From the NCBI GenBank assembly GCA_905221605.1, contig CAJNDS010001302.1, positions 248,001 through 312,000 on the forward strand: 64,000 nucleotides of DNA, read 5' to 3'. The DNA comes from Symbiodinium natans (Eukaryota > Sar > Dinophyceae > Suessiales > Symbiodiniaceae). The stretch's first letter is position 1; the number at the start of each line of letters is the position of its first letter. This document shows positions 30,511 through 40,497 of the stretch, in pieces. A program made the translations under genes and the position numbers. The notes beneath the pieces were generated by a model that was not told the DNA's origin, searched no databases, and saw nothing but the letters and a program-made list of their open reading frames with translations.

Positions 30511-33500
30511 TCAACCATGCGGGTGAACTCCCAAAAGCCGTGAAAAATGCTGGAACTTGTTCTTCTCCAATGCTTTCGTCATGATATCTGCGAGGTTATC
30601 GTCAGTGCTGGTTTTCTTGATGTTGTTGTCGGGATCAATGCTGACATCATGCAACCATGACAAAGGCACGCCTTGTGTTCGCTTCATGTACTTGAGCACA
30701 CCATATGCGTCATCGATTGCGGCGATGCCTGTTGCTGAATCGGTCATGATGTCTAATGGAATTCGATATCCCAACAAAAACTCGAAAAGATCTTGTGCAT
30801 AGATCCCGTGGCGCTTGAGACCTTCAGCCATAGCAGTCACTTCGGCATCTGGCGCCGACAATGCAGTTGCACCTTGTCGATGCGATCTCCAAGCAAATGT
30901 CGCGCGAGTGCCATGCGACCCAACGAGTTGCAAAACAGCTCCTGACGTCGATCGCCTGGTTTCAGGATCTGTCGCCCAGTCAGAGTCGACCCACAGTACT
31001 AGTCTCAGAGTGCGTTGCTGAACATCAGCAGGATTGAGAACCAGACGAAGTGCGGAGGACTGAGTAGCTGCTAGATATCCCATGAGACGATGCAAGGCCG
31101 CATCCTGTCTTTTGGTCCATTTTGTAGTGTACCGGCCTAACCATCCGACAGCAAAAGATATCTCAGGACGACTATTCCGAGCTATCCACAATCCGGCCCC
31201 CACGTACGTCCCACAATTTGAGGCAAACTGACCTGGTTCATTCATGCTGGACACATCACTGGCCGCGAGCTTCACAGCTGGTGTGTCGTATCGTGGAAGT
31301 CTATAGGCCCCAATCTCATCCAAATACTTCCGCGTGAAGGTAGCGATGTAAGCATCCTGCTTGACAAGAAACGTGGCAACATCAGCATGGTCGCGTGACA
31401 GTATTTCTTCGGAACCTACAAATCGGCTGACGGGTTGAGGTGGGTCTGCGAAATCGAAGCACTCGAAAATCTCAGCCCATGCGTGTGGTAGCACTGGTTT
31501 GTGCCCCGCCAACTTGAAATCATCCACAAAACGGCCCATGCCCACAATGTGTCCGTTGTATTCCTTTTTGAAGACCGGACGCTCAATGTCACGAGCTTGC
31601 AGCCAATGCTTAAGCAACAACCGCTCGTCAGCATGATCTTCCCAGTCGCTGTTTGAACGTGTGAGCCCGTAGATGGCCATGTACAAAAGGTGAACTGGAC
31701 ATCGCATCTCCAGCTCTGCTTGTGTGCGAAATTCTCTCGGCAAACAAATAACCTTCGGACGACCTTTGAGTCGAGCTTGCAAGTACGCACCATCAGCGTC
31801 AGCAGTCTGACAATCGCCGTCGGGTTGCAAACCAGCGTAGCAATCCAGCGCCCGCGATCCCTCAAGTGTAATGGGTCGACCGTGCAATTGGTCTTCCTCC
31901 ACAAGGCGGCCGTAGATGTCACGCACATTGTCTCCGAGCGCAACTATGCGAGCTTTGAACCGGTGCTGGGACTGATCGAGTTCGTAGTGCTTGATCCCCA
32001 AGATAAGATTTGCCTGCACGTACTCCACGTCAGGCCCGTACTTGGCCACAGCACTTTCCCATTCACATGCTTCGGAATCCCAAGTCCGCTTCGATGCGTG
32101 GTTTGCCGCCTCCTTGCGGATGGCTGCACGCGCGGCGTTTGTGTCCCACTCTGGATCCTTGCGTTTGACTATTTTGGTGACACAAGCGAACATTTTCCCG
32201 AGCTCAGTTGTCAACTTGTCCAGCTCCTGTTCCAATCTGAGCGCTGCAGCCGTCGTGAGAACCGTCCCACTGCGAACGACGGTGCTGAGTCCAGATCGAT
32301 CACTTTCAAACGTTACCGTGGAGGAGATGGCCCCATTGTCAAGAACATTGCTCGGCTGCTGCGACCTCTCGGAATCAGCATCCGAACTGTGTATGCCGTC
32401 TGGCCGTAATTCGGTGCTCGTCCGACTGTGATTGTTGTAAGTTGGCCTGGATCGTTCCGAGTCAGCATCGGATGGATGTGATCCAATGTGTGCTGGAGAC
32501 GCCGGGTTTTGTGCGACAGTTGGGCCTTGAGAAGCACGTTCCGAATCTGCATCCGATGGATGCGACCCGCGGCGAGACCGTGATCGCCCAGATGAAGATG
32601 TGACATCGTCTGCGCGTCGATCTGACATCGGAGTCGATGGGGCCAAATCAGGGCGAGGCGGTACAAGACCACTATCCATGCTGTCATCGAACTGAGGGCC
32701 GTAGTTGTGCCGAGGAGGCGCCTGCGCGTCCGTGAACAAGTCTACCCGCCAGCGAGGTCGGCGAAGCGGGGCATCCGAATGATGACGTCCATCACCTTCA
32801 TCGTCAGGGGGTGGAATCATATCATCGTCATCAGCATCATCGCGTATGTCATGCGACATCGGAGATCTGGAGCTGGAGGAGTCGATGACGCCCCCATCAC
32901 GGCTGCCGGGCAAGCTCAGGGAGTAGTCCACGCTTGTCTCGTTGGAGGCCGCGTGCTGAACGTCAAGAAATGAATGACCACCACACCGAGCACGAAGGCA
33001 GCCAGGACCATCCACATGCCGACGACGACCACCACCAAGCAAACATCCCCGACAATGGACCTCTGCATCCGTGGCCCACAGTCCGCAAAGTACGCAACGG
33101 CCGTCATCGCCAGCAACGGGCGTGGGCTGCAACACCTCCGGTTCGAACAAACGGTGGGCCCAGTGCGCTGCATCAGGGTTGTCCATGCCCAGCTCATGAA
33201 ATGGCCAGCGCAACTGAGGCGGAAAGCGCACATCACGTGTGTGTACAATCCGTGCTTCGCCCTTTGTTTCGACGTAGTGCTCGAAATCCAAGACGTAATA
33301 CGACTGCAGCCGGCTATAACCCAACACAACACCAAGCCGTCCACGAGATGCAAACTTGTCATGCTCCTCAGAAAGATAGTAGCAAGCGGAGCCGAAGGGA
33401 CGCAATTTGCTCAAATCGTAGGGGCGATTGAAGCGGAGCTGGTAAGGAGACTCGGCTCCATTGGCACCAGGGCTGCGCGCGTAGACAAAGAGGAAAGCCA

Positions 33501-33954
33501 TGAGACAGAAAGTCCAAAAAACATAGGGCACACCAGACGCAACAAATAGGCAAGCCATGCCCTCTGCAACTGTGCGGTGGAAACGCTCAGCACGAGAGTT
33601 GGTTTGCGGCCGACGCGGCAAGGAGCGTTCATGTCTGACCTTCCGTTCTTTGAGCTTGGCAGCAAACTCGCCTTGGAATTCACCACCATTGTCTGTCCGG
33701 ACTGCTGACACCGACTGGCTTCCATACATGTCGTCGAAAGCGGCAGCGGCTTCGGAGGCCTGCTTGGTGCGCAAGGCACGTGCGGCAGGGTACCCCGTAG
33801 CATCATCATGAGTAATCATGGCATACACCTCGTCATTGATGCTGGGGCGCGTGGGGCCGACAAGATCACAGTGAATGCGTTCGCCATGCACTTGGGCTGT
33901 CTGCTTGTCATCTTCCACAGATTGTTTCTTGCGGGACGCCGGCGAGCCAAACAA
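30511..33954 (-). CDS. copia Pol: integrase, reverse transcriptase, RNase H
   Basis: About 1,147 residues from 33,954. Integrase: HCDLVGP, then VRTDNGGEF and NSRAERFHRT give the D, D, E catalytic set in the first 150 residues. A long Ser/Asp-rich linker follows. The RT domain has HRFKARIVALG, QTADADGAYLQ, AIYGLTRSNSDW and the catalytic FVDDF (VDD in place of the usual YVDD). RNase H: LWVDSDWATDPETRRSTSG, LSAPDAEVTAM, and a C-terminal NLADIMTKAL. It overlaps gag and is in the -1 frame relative to it. The frame stays open upstream of 33,954 (through FGSPGVGN), so production as a Gag-Pol fusion by -1 frameshift is likely. No stop interrupts it. Confidence 0.9.
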   Translation of the reverse strand: MFGSPASRKKQSVEDDKQTAQVHGERIHCDLVGPTRPSINDEVYAMITHDDATGYPAARALRTKQASEAAAAFDDMYGSQSVSAVRTDNGGEFQGEFAAKLKERKVRHERSLPRRPQTNSRAERFHRTVAEGMACLFVASGVPYVFWTFCLMAFLFVYARSPGANGAESPYQLRFNRPYDLSKLRPFGSACYYLSEEHDKFASRGRLGVVLGYSRLQSYYVLDFEHYVETKGEARIVHTRDVRFPPQLRWPFHELGMDNPDAAHWAHRLFEPEVLQPTPVAGDDGRCVLCGLWATDAEVHCRGCLLGGGRRRHVDGPGCLRARCGGHSFLDVQHAASNETSVDYSLSLPGSRDGGVIDSSSSRSPMSHDIRDDADDDDMIPPPDDEGDGRHHSDAPLRRPRWRVDLFTDAQAPPRHNYGPQFDDSMDSGLVPPRPDLAPSTPMSDRRADDVTSSSGRSRSRRGSHPSDADSERASQGPTVAQNPASPAHIGSHPSDADSERSRPTYNNHSRTSTELRPDGIHSSDADSERSQQPSNVLDNGAISSTVTFESDRSGLSTVVRSGTVLTTAAALRLEQELDKLTTELGKMFACVTKIVKRKDPEWDTNAARAAIRKEAANHASKRTWDSEACEWESAVAKYGPDVEYVQANLILGIKHYELDQSQHRFKARIVALGDNVRDIYGRLVEEDQLHGRPITLEGSRALDCYAGLQPDGDCQTADADGAYLQARLKGRPKVICLPREFRTQAELEMRCPVHLLYMAIYGLTRSNSDWEDHADERLLLKHWLQARDIERPVFKKEYNGHIVGMGRFVDDFKLAGHKPVLPHAWAEIFECFDFADPPQPVSRFVGSEEILSRDHADVATFLVKQDAYIATFTRKYLDEIGAYRLPRYDTPAVKLAASDVSSMNEPGQFASNCGTYVGAGLWIARNSRPEISFAVGWLGRYTTKWTKRQDAALHRLMGYLAATQSSALRLVLNPADVQQRTLRLVLWVDSDWATDPETRRSTSGAVLQLVGSHGTRATFAWRSHRQGATALSAPDAEVTAMAEGLKRHGIYAQDLFEFLLGYRIPLDIMTDSATGIAAIDDAYGVLKYMKRTQGVPLSWLHDVSIDPDNNIKKTSTDDNLADIMTKALEKNKFQHFSRLLGVHPHG

Positions 33955-35534
33955 TGTTGATCCGCGGGTTGCGTCTGCGTTGCCAACGCCAGGGGAACCG
34001 AAAGACTGGCGAGTTCCGCCCCATTGAGGGTCATGCAGAATTCCCGGAACATGCTGGCGAAGAAGTCGTTCAAGTCCGTGTCGCTCACATCCCCGTGCAT
34101 GCTTGCAGGACCAGCATCGACAGCGCTTAACAAGAATGGGACTCGATTGACCATGGTGAGCGGCACCTCGTTGGAACCACCATCACGCCAGAAATGCGGC
34201 TGTTCCGACCACGCCGGCCAGTAAAAATGATACCCCATCTCAGCGCAAGTTTCGCCCATCGATGCCATGTTGATTTTTGACTCCGGCATCACCATAGCCG
34301 AGCGACGCCCTAGATGCGGAACCATGGCGTCTACCATTGCTGTTGGCCGAGCCGTCCCAGCCCCTGTGTCGATGTCACAGTCTGCACTTTGCACGGTTTC
34401 CCACATGGCATCATCGGCATTTTCGCCCATGATGCAGAATTGACTGGCCCCAGAATCCAGAGCCCACGCTGCGCCCGCAAACTGTTGAAGTGCGTTCGGC
34501 CCGATATCGGCAAACCATGCGGAACCACCGAACCGCTTGGTGAGGAACTCCGAAAACGCCTTGGTGAGGACATCTGTCGGAACTGCAGGCCCAGTCCGAG
34601 CCCCAATGGATGCAGCTCCCAAACCAGGCGGCGCAGACGGCCCACCATTGGACGAAGAGGCACTGCTGCCATTGACTTTGGCCGCGAAGACCGGCCTGTA
34701 AGCGGAACTTTTTGGATTCAACCAGCACTTTTGCGCTGTGTGTCCGGGCTTGTGGCAATGTTCACACGGCTTGTCACTGCCTTTCTTGCTCTTGTGCTTG
34801 CCCTTGCCTCCCTGAGACTTGCCGCCTGCCGCCGCGGCAGCAGCGGCCTTGGCTGCTGCAGCCTTTTTCTGCGCTTTTCGCCTTTCTATCTCTTCCGAGT
34901 GATGTGCAATCAAACCGTTGATGGCATAGATCAAGGCGTCTAAATCCACAGAATTGCTGGCATTGAAAACGGCAAAAGTGGCATCCAGTTCTTTGATGTC
35001 TTTGAGTTTGCGCTTCAGAAGCGCAATGCCCCCAGCATTCGTGAGCTTATGCTCGCCGGAACCCATCTGGTGACGAAGCAACGAAAAAGATGCCATGTAG
35101 CTGTCAAGCTCCGACAATCCAGAACAACTGAGCTCTTGGATCTTGGTGTTAGCCTCCGTGGCTAAATGCGTTGACTCATGCAAGTGCCGCTGATCAACGA
35201 TGCGGACAGCCTGACGACCACAACCAAACTGTGCACGTGATTGTATCAGCTTGAGGATCTCCGGTCCTTTCTTGCCCTTCTGACATGCGGCAACCACCGC
35301 TGCGAAAACATTCACATCTGTTTTGTTCATGTCTACGGACAAGTTTGACGCCAAATCGCCAAAGGAAACCGCTTCATCATCAAGCTCTCTGATGTAAGCC
35401 ATGGCTGCCACTGGGTCCGGCGCTACACGCAAGATTTGACTCTTCAACGTGAAGCGCCAGCCCTCATAATCAGAACCAGTCTCTGGCAGATCTTTGATGT
35501 AGATGCGTCCTGATGTCGCATCGTCCGTCGCCAT
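33816..35534 (-). CDS. copia Gag with zinc knuckle and protease motif
   Basis: ATG at 35,534 (MATDDATSG), 29 nt inside the 5' LTR border, opens 572 residues. The N-terminal half is a helical capsid-like gag typical of copia. CEHCHKPGHTAQKCW is a CX2CX4HX4C zinc knuckle preceded by a Lys/Gly/Ala-rich stretch. WALDSGASQF carries the retropepsin D-S-G active site. The protease is therefore in the gag frame, and integrase onward is in the other frame. The overlap with pol is at least 139 bp. The frame is also open a few codons into the LTR, but no ATG is available there. Confidence 0.85.
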   Translation of the reverse strand: MATDDATSGRIYIKDLPETGSDYEGWRFTLKSQILRVAPDPVAAMAYIRELDDEAVSFGDLASNLSVDMNKTDVNVFAAVVAACQKGKKGPEILKLIQSRAQFGCGRQAVRIVDQRHLHESTHLATEANTKIQELSCSGLSELDSYMASFSLLRHQMGSGEHKLTNAGGIALLKRKLKDIKELDATFAVFNASNSVDLDALIYAINGLIAHHSEEIERRKAQKKAAAAKAAAAAAAGGKSQGGKGKHKSKKGSDKPCEHCHKPGHTAQKCWLNPKSSAYRPVFAAKVNGSSASSSNGGPSAPPGLGAASIGARTGPAVPTDVLTKAFSEFLTKRFGGSAWFADIGPNALQQFAGAAWALDSGASQFCIMGENADDAMWETVQSADCDIDTGAGTARPTAMVDAMVPHLGRRSAMVMPESKINMASMGETCAEMGYHFYWPAWSEQPHFWRDGGSNEVPLTMVNRVPFLLSAVDAGPASMHGDVSDTDLNDFFASMFREFCMTLNGAELASLSVPLALATQTQPADQHCLARRRPARNNLWKMTSRQPKCMANAFTVILSAPRAPASMTRCMP

Positions 35535-35542
35535 GGCACCTA

Positions 35543-35563
35543 CAGCTACGGCTGATAACCCTG
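35543..35563 (-). promoter_or_regulatory. Putative primer-binding site
   Basis: Directly after the 5' LTR, the - strand reads CAGGGTTATCAGCC, close to the TGGTATCAGAGC type of copia site complementary to initiator tRNA-Met. Two to three mismatches remain, so the primer tRNA is uncertain. Confidence 0.4.
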
Positions 35564-35740
35564 TGTTGGTCACAGCTCAATCAAGCACGGCTTTGACGCA
35601 GCAAGCATTTTTTCACTCGGTCACTTGAGCCAAGGCATTGCCAAGGCAAGTCTGATGCAATCATATGCAATCACTCTTGATTCACGGATGTCATGACATG
35701 TAAGGCATCAAACGTGAGCCAAGTACTTAAACTGCTCACA
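35564..35740 (-). repeat. 5' LTR of the copia element
   Basis: 177 bp starting TGTGAGCAG and ending ACCAACA on the - strand, identical to the other LTR and followed on the + strand by the TTTAG duplication. Confidence 0.95.
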
Positions 35741-35745
35741 TTTAG

Positions 35746-35788
35746 CGAACCAAAATGGTTTGAGCCAAAATGGCTTGAGCTAAAATGG
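35746..35788 (-). other. Tandem relict dinoflagellate spliced leaders
   Basis: On the - strand three 15-nt units stand head to tail: CCATTTTAGCTCAAG, CCATTTTGGCTCAAA and CCATTTTGGTTCG. They match the 3' part of the dinoflagellate spliced leader (CCATTTTGGCTCAAG) with few changes. Such tandem relicts arise when a trans-spliced mRNA is reverse transcribed, inserted, transcribed and trans-spliced again. The transcript body would lie toward lower coordinates, now interrupted by the copia insertion. Confidence 0.75.
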
Positions 35789-35854
35789 AAGAGGCCTCGG
35801 CGGGTATAGGCCACACAACGCGCGACTGGCGGATATGAATGATCTTTCACCTGC

Positions 35855-36738
35855 GTCCCGAGCGTTGCTGCTGTCACAAGCTGGACCGCACGCTGCGAGA
35901 GTCTTCACAGTTTTGCCGCGTCCTACTCTTGCGGCGACTCCGCCTGCCCCTTCCCCTCGGTCCGCGCGCCTGCTCCTGCCGGGGCTTCCTTGACGAGTAT
36001 GGCGATCACCGCGCCGCCTGCTCCAACGCTGGCGTCCTTACATCCCGCGAGCTGCCCCTTGAACGCGCTGTAGCCCGGGTTTGCCAGGAGGCCGGCGCGC
36101 GTGTCGGGCGCAACGTCGCCTTGTCGGCCATGAACCTCGACATGCCTGTCCACGACGCACGGTGCATCGAAGTCGCGTGCAACGGCCTCAACTTGTGGCA
36201 CGGCGCGCAGCTCGCGGTCGATGCGACCCTCGTCAGCCCTGTGACGCGCGAGGGGCTGCCGCAAGCCAGGGCTGCCACCCACCCTGGCAGTGCCTTGCGC
36301 AACGCTGCGCGCCGCAAGCGGCGGCAAACCTATCCCGAACTTGACCGCAGCCGGCTGTGTCGGCTCGTCGTTTTCGGGCTTGAAGTCTGGGGGCGCTGGG
36401 ACTCTGAAGCTGCCACCTTCGTGCGCCTCCTTGCTCGTGCGCGGGCGGCCGGCACCCCCGCCGCGCTGAGGGCTTCTGCCCAGGCTGCTTGGGTCCTCCG
36501 GTGGAGTGGCATCATTTCCGTCGCTGCGCAAAGCGCGCTTGCGGCTACCTTCCTCGAGCTCCCCGTCCCGTCTGAGGAGCTCTGTGCTGCTGGCACACCC
36601 CCAGCCTTGCACGAGCTCTTGGCTGATGCCCGCTGGAGCGAGAGCGAGGTCTCGCCCGGCACCAAGCCGTTTGCCCAGCCGGGCCTAGGTCCCTCCCCCG
36701 GGCCCTCGAAGGGGACCCGTGGACTCGACCGACCCTGA
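35855..36738 (+). mobile_element. LINE 3' fragment with CCHC and restriction-like nuclease region
   Basis: The reading begins as SRALLLSQAGPHAARVF in one frame (35,860-35,910), shifts by one near 35,925, and continues open to the stop at 36,736. The open part has RRLRLPLPLG, a CSCRG...GDHRAAC zinc-knuckle-like motif, LPLERAVARVCQEAGARV, DARCIEVACNG, GAQLAVDATLVSP and RRKRRQTYPEL followed by LVVFGLEVWGRW. The spacing of these acidic and Lys residues resembles the PD-(D/E)XK endonuclease of R2-type LINEs. It is the best preserved of the copies here, but it lacks the RT domain. Confidence 0.65.
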
Positions 36739-36819
36739 CTGCGGCGGACGCAAAAACGCGCGAGACAGGGACCGCGGCGACCGTTCGTAAAAAGGCGTGG
36801 GGGAAAAAAAAAGTTTGAT

Positions 36820-36925
36820 GCGCCCATCGCAGACGCACGTCGCAGTGAGGTTGTGGCCAACAGCCTGTCCCTGTGGAGCGCAGCTCGCTTACGCTACCAT
36901 CATCAGCCCCGTCACCTGCAAAAAA
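36820..36925 (+). mobile_element. Short LINE nuclease-region fragment
   Basis: Reads IADARRSEVVANSL, then in the next frame CGAQLAYATIISPVT, a frameshifted match to DARCIEVACNG...GAQLAVDATLVSPVT about 650 bp upstream. Confidence 0.6.
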
Positions 36926-38480
36926 CGATGCGGAGCGGGGCGTTGTATTAACTTCGTGCACACGGTTCGCCTCTTAAATTGGCTGTTTCCTTTTACCTTT
37001 TTCGCGAACGAACTTAATTCGCAGAAATAATAGTATTTTACGGGCGGTCAATAAGTCTTTTATTTCGCCCGTGTATTCTTTTCTCTCGCTTCACTACGTT
37101 CGTGCGCTGCTTTCGTTCTGTTCGCGCGCTGGTTTGCGATAGGATTACAGTACGCGTTCTCACTTCGTTCGTGCATTGCTACAAATATAAGGACAAGGGA
37201 CGCATGAATTGTACTACAAATGCACGCAGGATGTGAATGAACGCAGCGGTTACAGTAAGTTCCAGATGCAAGTCTTGCCCGCGCACTAACGCAGACCAAA
37301 GACATCCTTGTCGTCGCGGTTCAAAATTGGGGGGCATATGGGTTGAAGGCACGTGAAGATTGTGCAAAATTTGCACCACTCGTCCTGGAACAATCATGCC
37401 AGAGTCACAATCACAATCAGACCTGAAAGCCCATAGAACGGGCCATGTAGAGCTCAGGCAAGAACCCCCATCCGCGCTGACCCCGTGGCCGAGGTTGCAA
37501 AGTCAACTCAACGGAGGCATCCCAATGAGCGCCGTCTTTTTCAGCGCTGGCAGCCCGTCACGGCACGCGGCTGGGCAGCTCGTCACGGCACGCGGCTGGC
37601 GAAAGCGCTCCCATACTCGAGCGAGCGTGGGTTCGCGGCGCGCGCGAAGCCGTGGCCGTCTGTCGACTGCAACCAGCCGTTGCTCGGCGACGGCAACCAG
37701 CCGACGGCAACCACCTGATGCCGCACTGATGCTAGGGGTTTGAGAATCTCGGGTTCCTTGTTTGTGCATTGCTGCGCAGCATCGCCTTCTTTCGACGCAA
37801 CACCGTGCTCTCCTCGGAGCTGCCCGCGCTCCCCACGTGGGTTTGATTTTTTTCCTGGCACTTTGATTGTTCCCATGTTGTTTGCCTTTGAGCACTGTGC
37901 CAATCCCGCCTCCTAATCCGAGCTCCTGTTTAATTGCCCCCCCCCCCCCCTCCCCCCCCCCACTATAAGGAATGCAGGGTTCCGCAATAGTTGGACCATG
38001 GCCCTGCATTGCAGATCCCTGAGGTGCTGTAGCTTCGCATCTCCGCAAGCAAAACAAGAAGCCTGCCGACAGATTTTTGAACGCCCCCCCAAAAAACTCC
38101 TTCAAATGCGGGGGGGTATCTCCATACGAAATCCACCCTAATGGAAACTAGTCTTCCGGCGGGCTTCCGGCCGAAAAAAAATCTTTAAATGTGGGGGGTT
38201 TTATTAAACAGGAGCTCGGATTACCGCCAACGCTCATTGCCATTTTGCTCGAGCTCCTCCTCGGAAGCGTCGCCCCTGCTGCCGGCGATCCGGACTCCCG
38301 ACGAAGACCTAGTTCCCCGGCACAGCGTAGGCTGCTGGCACAATGTAGGCTGCAATTGCACTGGGTTCACGCACGTGCCGGCTGTAAAAGGTGCGCGTGG
38401 GAAAAAAAGAAAGGATAGCATTTTTCCCGACCCTTGGTGTGGGGTTGTCAGATTTTAAACTCAACTCTTCTCCTCGCCCG
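36926..38480. other. No supported gene
   Basis: A C-run (37,937-37,961) and the words TTAAACAGGAGCTCGGATTA (38,203-38,222) and its complement-like AATCCGAGCTCCTGTTTAA (37,915-37,933) form a long-range inverted repeat. Otherwise nothing is recognisable. Confidence 0.45.
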
Positions 38481-38509
38481 GAACTTTTCTCCTCGCCCGG
38501 TCTACTGAT

Positions 38510-38690
38510 CGCTCATCCCTGGAGTGCCCAACCCCCAAGTGTCCCTGGAATGCCCAACTCTAGAATGTTTCTGGAGTGCCCAAGCGCAGTGCCCAACACA
38601 ATTTTTTGGAGCCCAGAGTGCCCAGCCCCAGAGTTATGCTGGAGTGCCGGAGTGTCCTTGGAGTGCCCAACCCCAGAGTATCTCTACCAA
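38510..38690. repeat. Degenerate tandem repeat GGAGTGCCCAACCCC
   Basis: TGGAGTGCCCAAC(C/T)CC(C/A)AG and shortened variants recur about ten times between 38,519 and 38,680. Just before it, TTCTCCTCGCCCGG is repeated twice (38,468-38,500). Confidence 0.75.
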
Positions 38691-38863
38691 GCGAGGGTGG
38701 GTTCGAAGTACAATAATTATTGTTTCTGTTTACTCGCGACCTTTCCCGCTGGTCAGGGCGGTCCCCAGTGCAGCACAGAGACACGGACCTCGCTGAGGAG
38801 CAGCGAGCCCATCAACATTGGCTGTGCCGCCGAGTGGGAGCGACAGGAGGCTGGCTGCTCTGC

Positions 38864-38922
38864 GCTGCGCTGCGCTGCGCGGCGCTGCGCTGCGCTGCGC
38901 TGCACTGCGCTGCGCCGAAGGA
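38864..38922. repeat. Pentamer microsatellite (GCTGC/TGCGC)n
   Basis: About eleven consecutive CTGCG pentamers with two variants. Confidence 0.9.
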
Positions 38923-40490
38923 GATGAGGGATGACCAACCCAGTGTGAAGGCAGAAATGGCTGCGGCCCTGGAGGTGGCGGGGACGGCCCGTGCCCGGCA
39001 CCAAGCGAGCAAGCGGTTGGCGGCCTCGCAGCTCCAGCGCCCCTCCAACTTCAAGAGCGATGTCGGTGAGCTTGCAGCGTTGGGCGCGGCAGCGCCTGCA
39101 GCGTCATCCTCATCTCAACCTTGGTACACGAGAGTCCTTTATTTTATGCACAAGGCAATGAAGGCTTTGAGTCAGGTTGGTGAGCCCGGGAACGGCTGAA
39201 GCGCAACCGTCAGACAGTGCGTCCCGAGGTCTTGGCTAGAAGTCATGAAACCATGTTCCACCATCAGTGCCTATATAGAATGAACAAAGGAGCGCTTCAA
39301 AAGCGGCCAACCGGGAACGCAACAGCTGATCTTTGGCTCGTTGCTGGGGTTTCACATGTCCCGGTCGGAGTTGACAACCACGGTTACTTCTACAAAGCTC
39401 GCGTGTGCAATAATTAATCGCCGAGCCAGTTGCAACATGCCTGAAGTCTTTGCTTTTTGTTTGTCATTGGCAGCGACGCCCTTGACGCAGGCCACCCTGA
39501 CCGAGCCGTCAGTGTCGGAACGTGTCTCAACTCTGTCGGTGTACGCCGCAAGTAGTGTTGCTAGTTTTAGTTGAGCCCATGAAGCGCCTTACGTTTCAGC
39601 GATGCCGTCCAATAGCGTCTAGCTTTCTGGACCTTGGCGCCCAACAAGTATTTTTCCATTTTATTGATACTGGAACGAAACAAACGAATGTTGTGCTGAG
39701 ACCGCGTGGAGCATGTGGAGCCTTGGCATGCCGGCCCCTTTGACCGCAATTAGCCGTTTCCAGAAACAGGATGACATTGGAACATTGGCAATCTGTGTGT
39801 GACAGCAAACACCCAGTGTTTCGGCGCAGCTTCAGCTTTCATGGTACTGCCGTTATGTGATTTATCCGAAGCATCGACCCAATGGCGTCAAATGAAGCTC
39901 CAACAAGCACGCGAAGGCCAGACAGGATGCCACAAGTTTGGCAAATGCAGTGAAATGCTTTCTCCAGGCCCGTGTCTTCTGCCAACGACGCCTGATCTTG
40001 AGATGGATATCTTGGGTAGCAGTCCAGAAGGCCATGTTGCTGCTGACAAGAATCAAGGCACCTGCTGGAACTCTTGGCTCTCGTTCTCGTGCCCAATCAC
40101 CTGGCTCAGTGAGGAAGGCATGTGGGTAGGGCGTAGGAGTGACACAGGCGTGCATCAACAAACGGACGCTGATACATATTTCTGGCAAGGTCGATTTGCC
40201 TATGGATTCCGCAGGCAAGAAAAGCTCCGGTGCGGAGGTGTTCGTTTTTCGTGGGCAGAGATATGCAGAGATGTGGGCAAGATGTGGTGTCGTCACGAGG
40301 AGTCAAGAGCAACAGATCCGGCCCCGAGATGCGGCCAGTTCCGCATGGTGATGTGCTGGATGTTGTGTCTTGCCAGCATATGTTGGGAGCCGCGACAGCT
40401 CTTTGGGATGCTAGAGGGTTACTTTGCCGAGCTGCGATTGCTGCAGGAACGTAGTTCCATGGCAGTTGCGTTAGTTTGCGCAAGGTTTGG
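38923..40490. other. No securely supported gene
   Basis: Exon-like stretches exist, for example 38,930-39,060 (MRDDQPSVKAEMAAALEVAG), which reads as a charged helix, but I find no partner exon or family. Some of this could be 5' exons of the downstream transporter. Confidence 0.35.
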
Positions 40491-40497
40491 CTGCAGG

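Larger units (their letters stand above)
29957..35740 (-). mobile_element. Complete Ty1/copia LTR retrotransposon
   Basis: It is 5,784 bp, bounded by identical 177-bp LTRs with TG...CA ends, and flanked by the 5-bp duplication TTTAG (29,952-29,956 and 35,741-35,745). Domain order in the - direction is gag with zinc knuckle, protease, integrase, reverse transcriptase, RNase H; integrase before RT defines copia. Identical LTRs and largely intact ORFs imply a recent insertion. It split a locus carrying relict spliced leaders. Confidence 0.95.
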
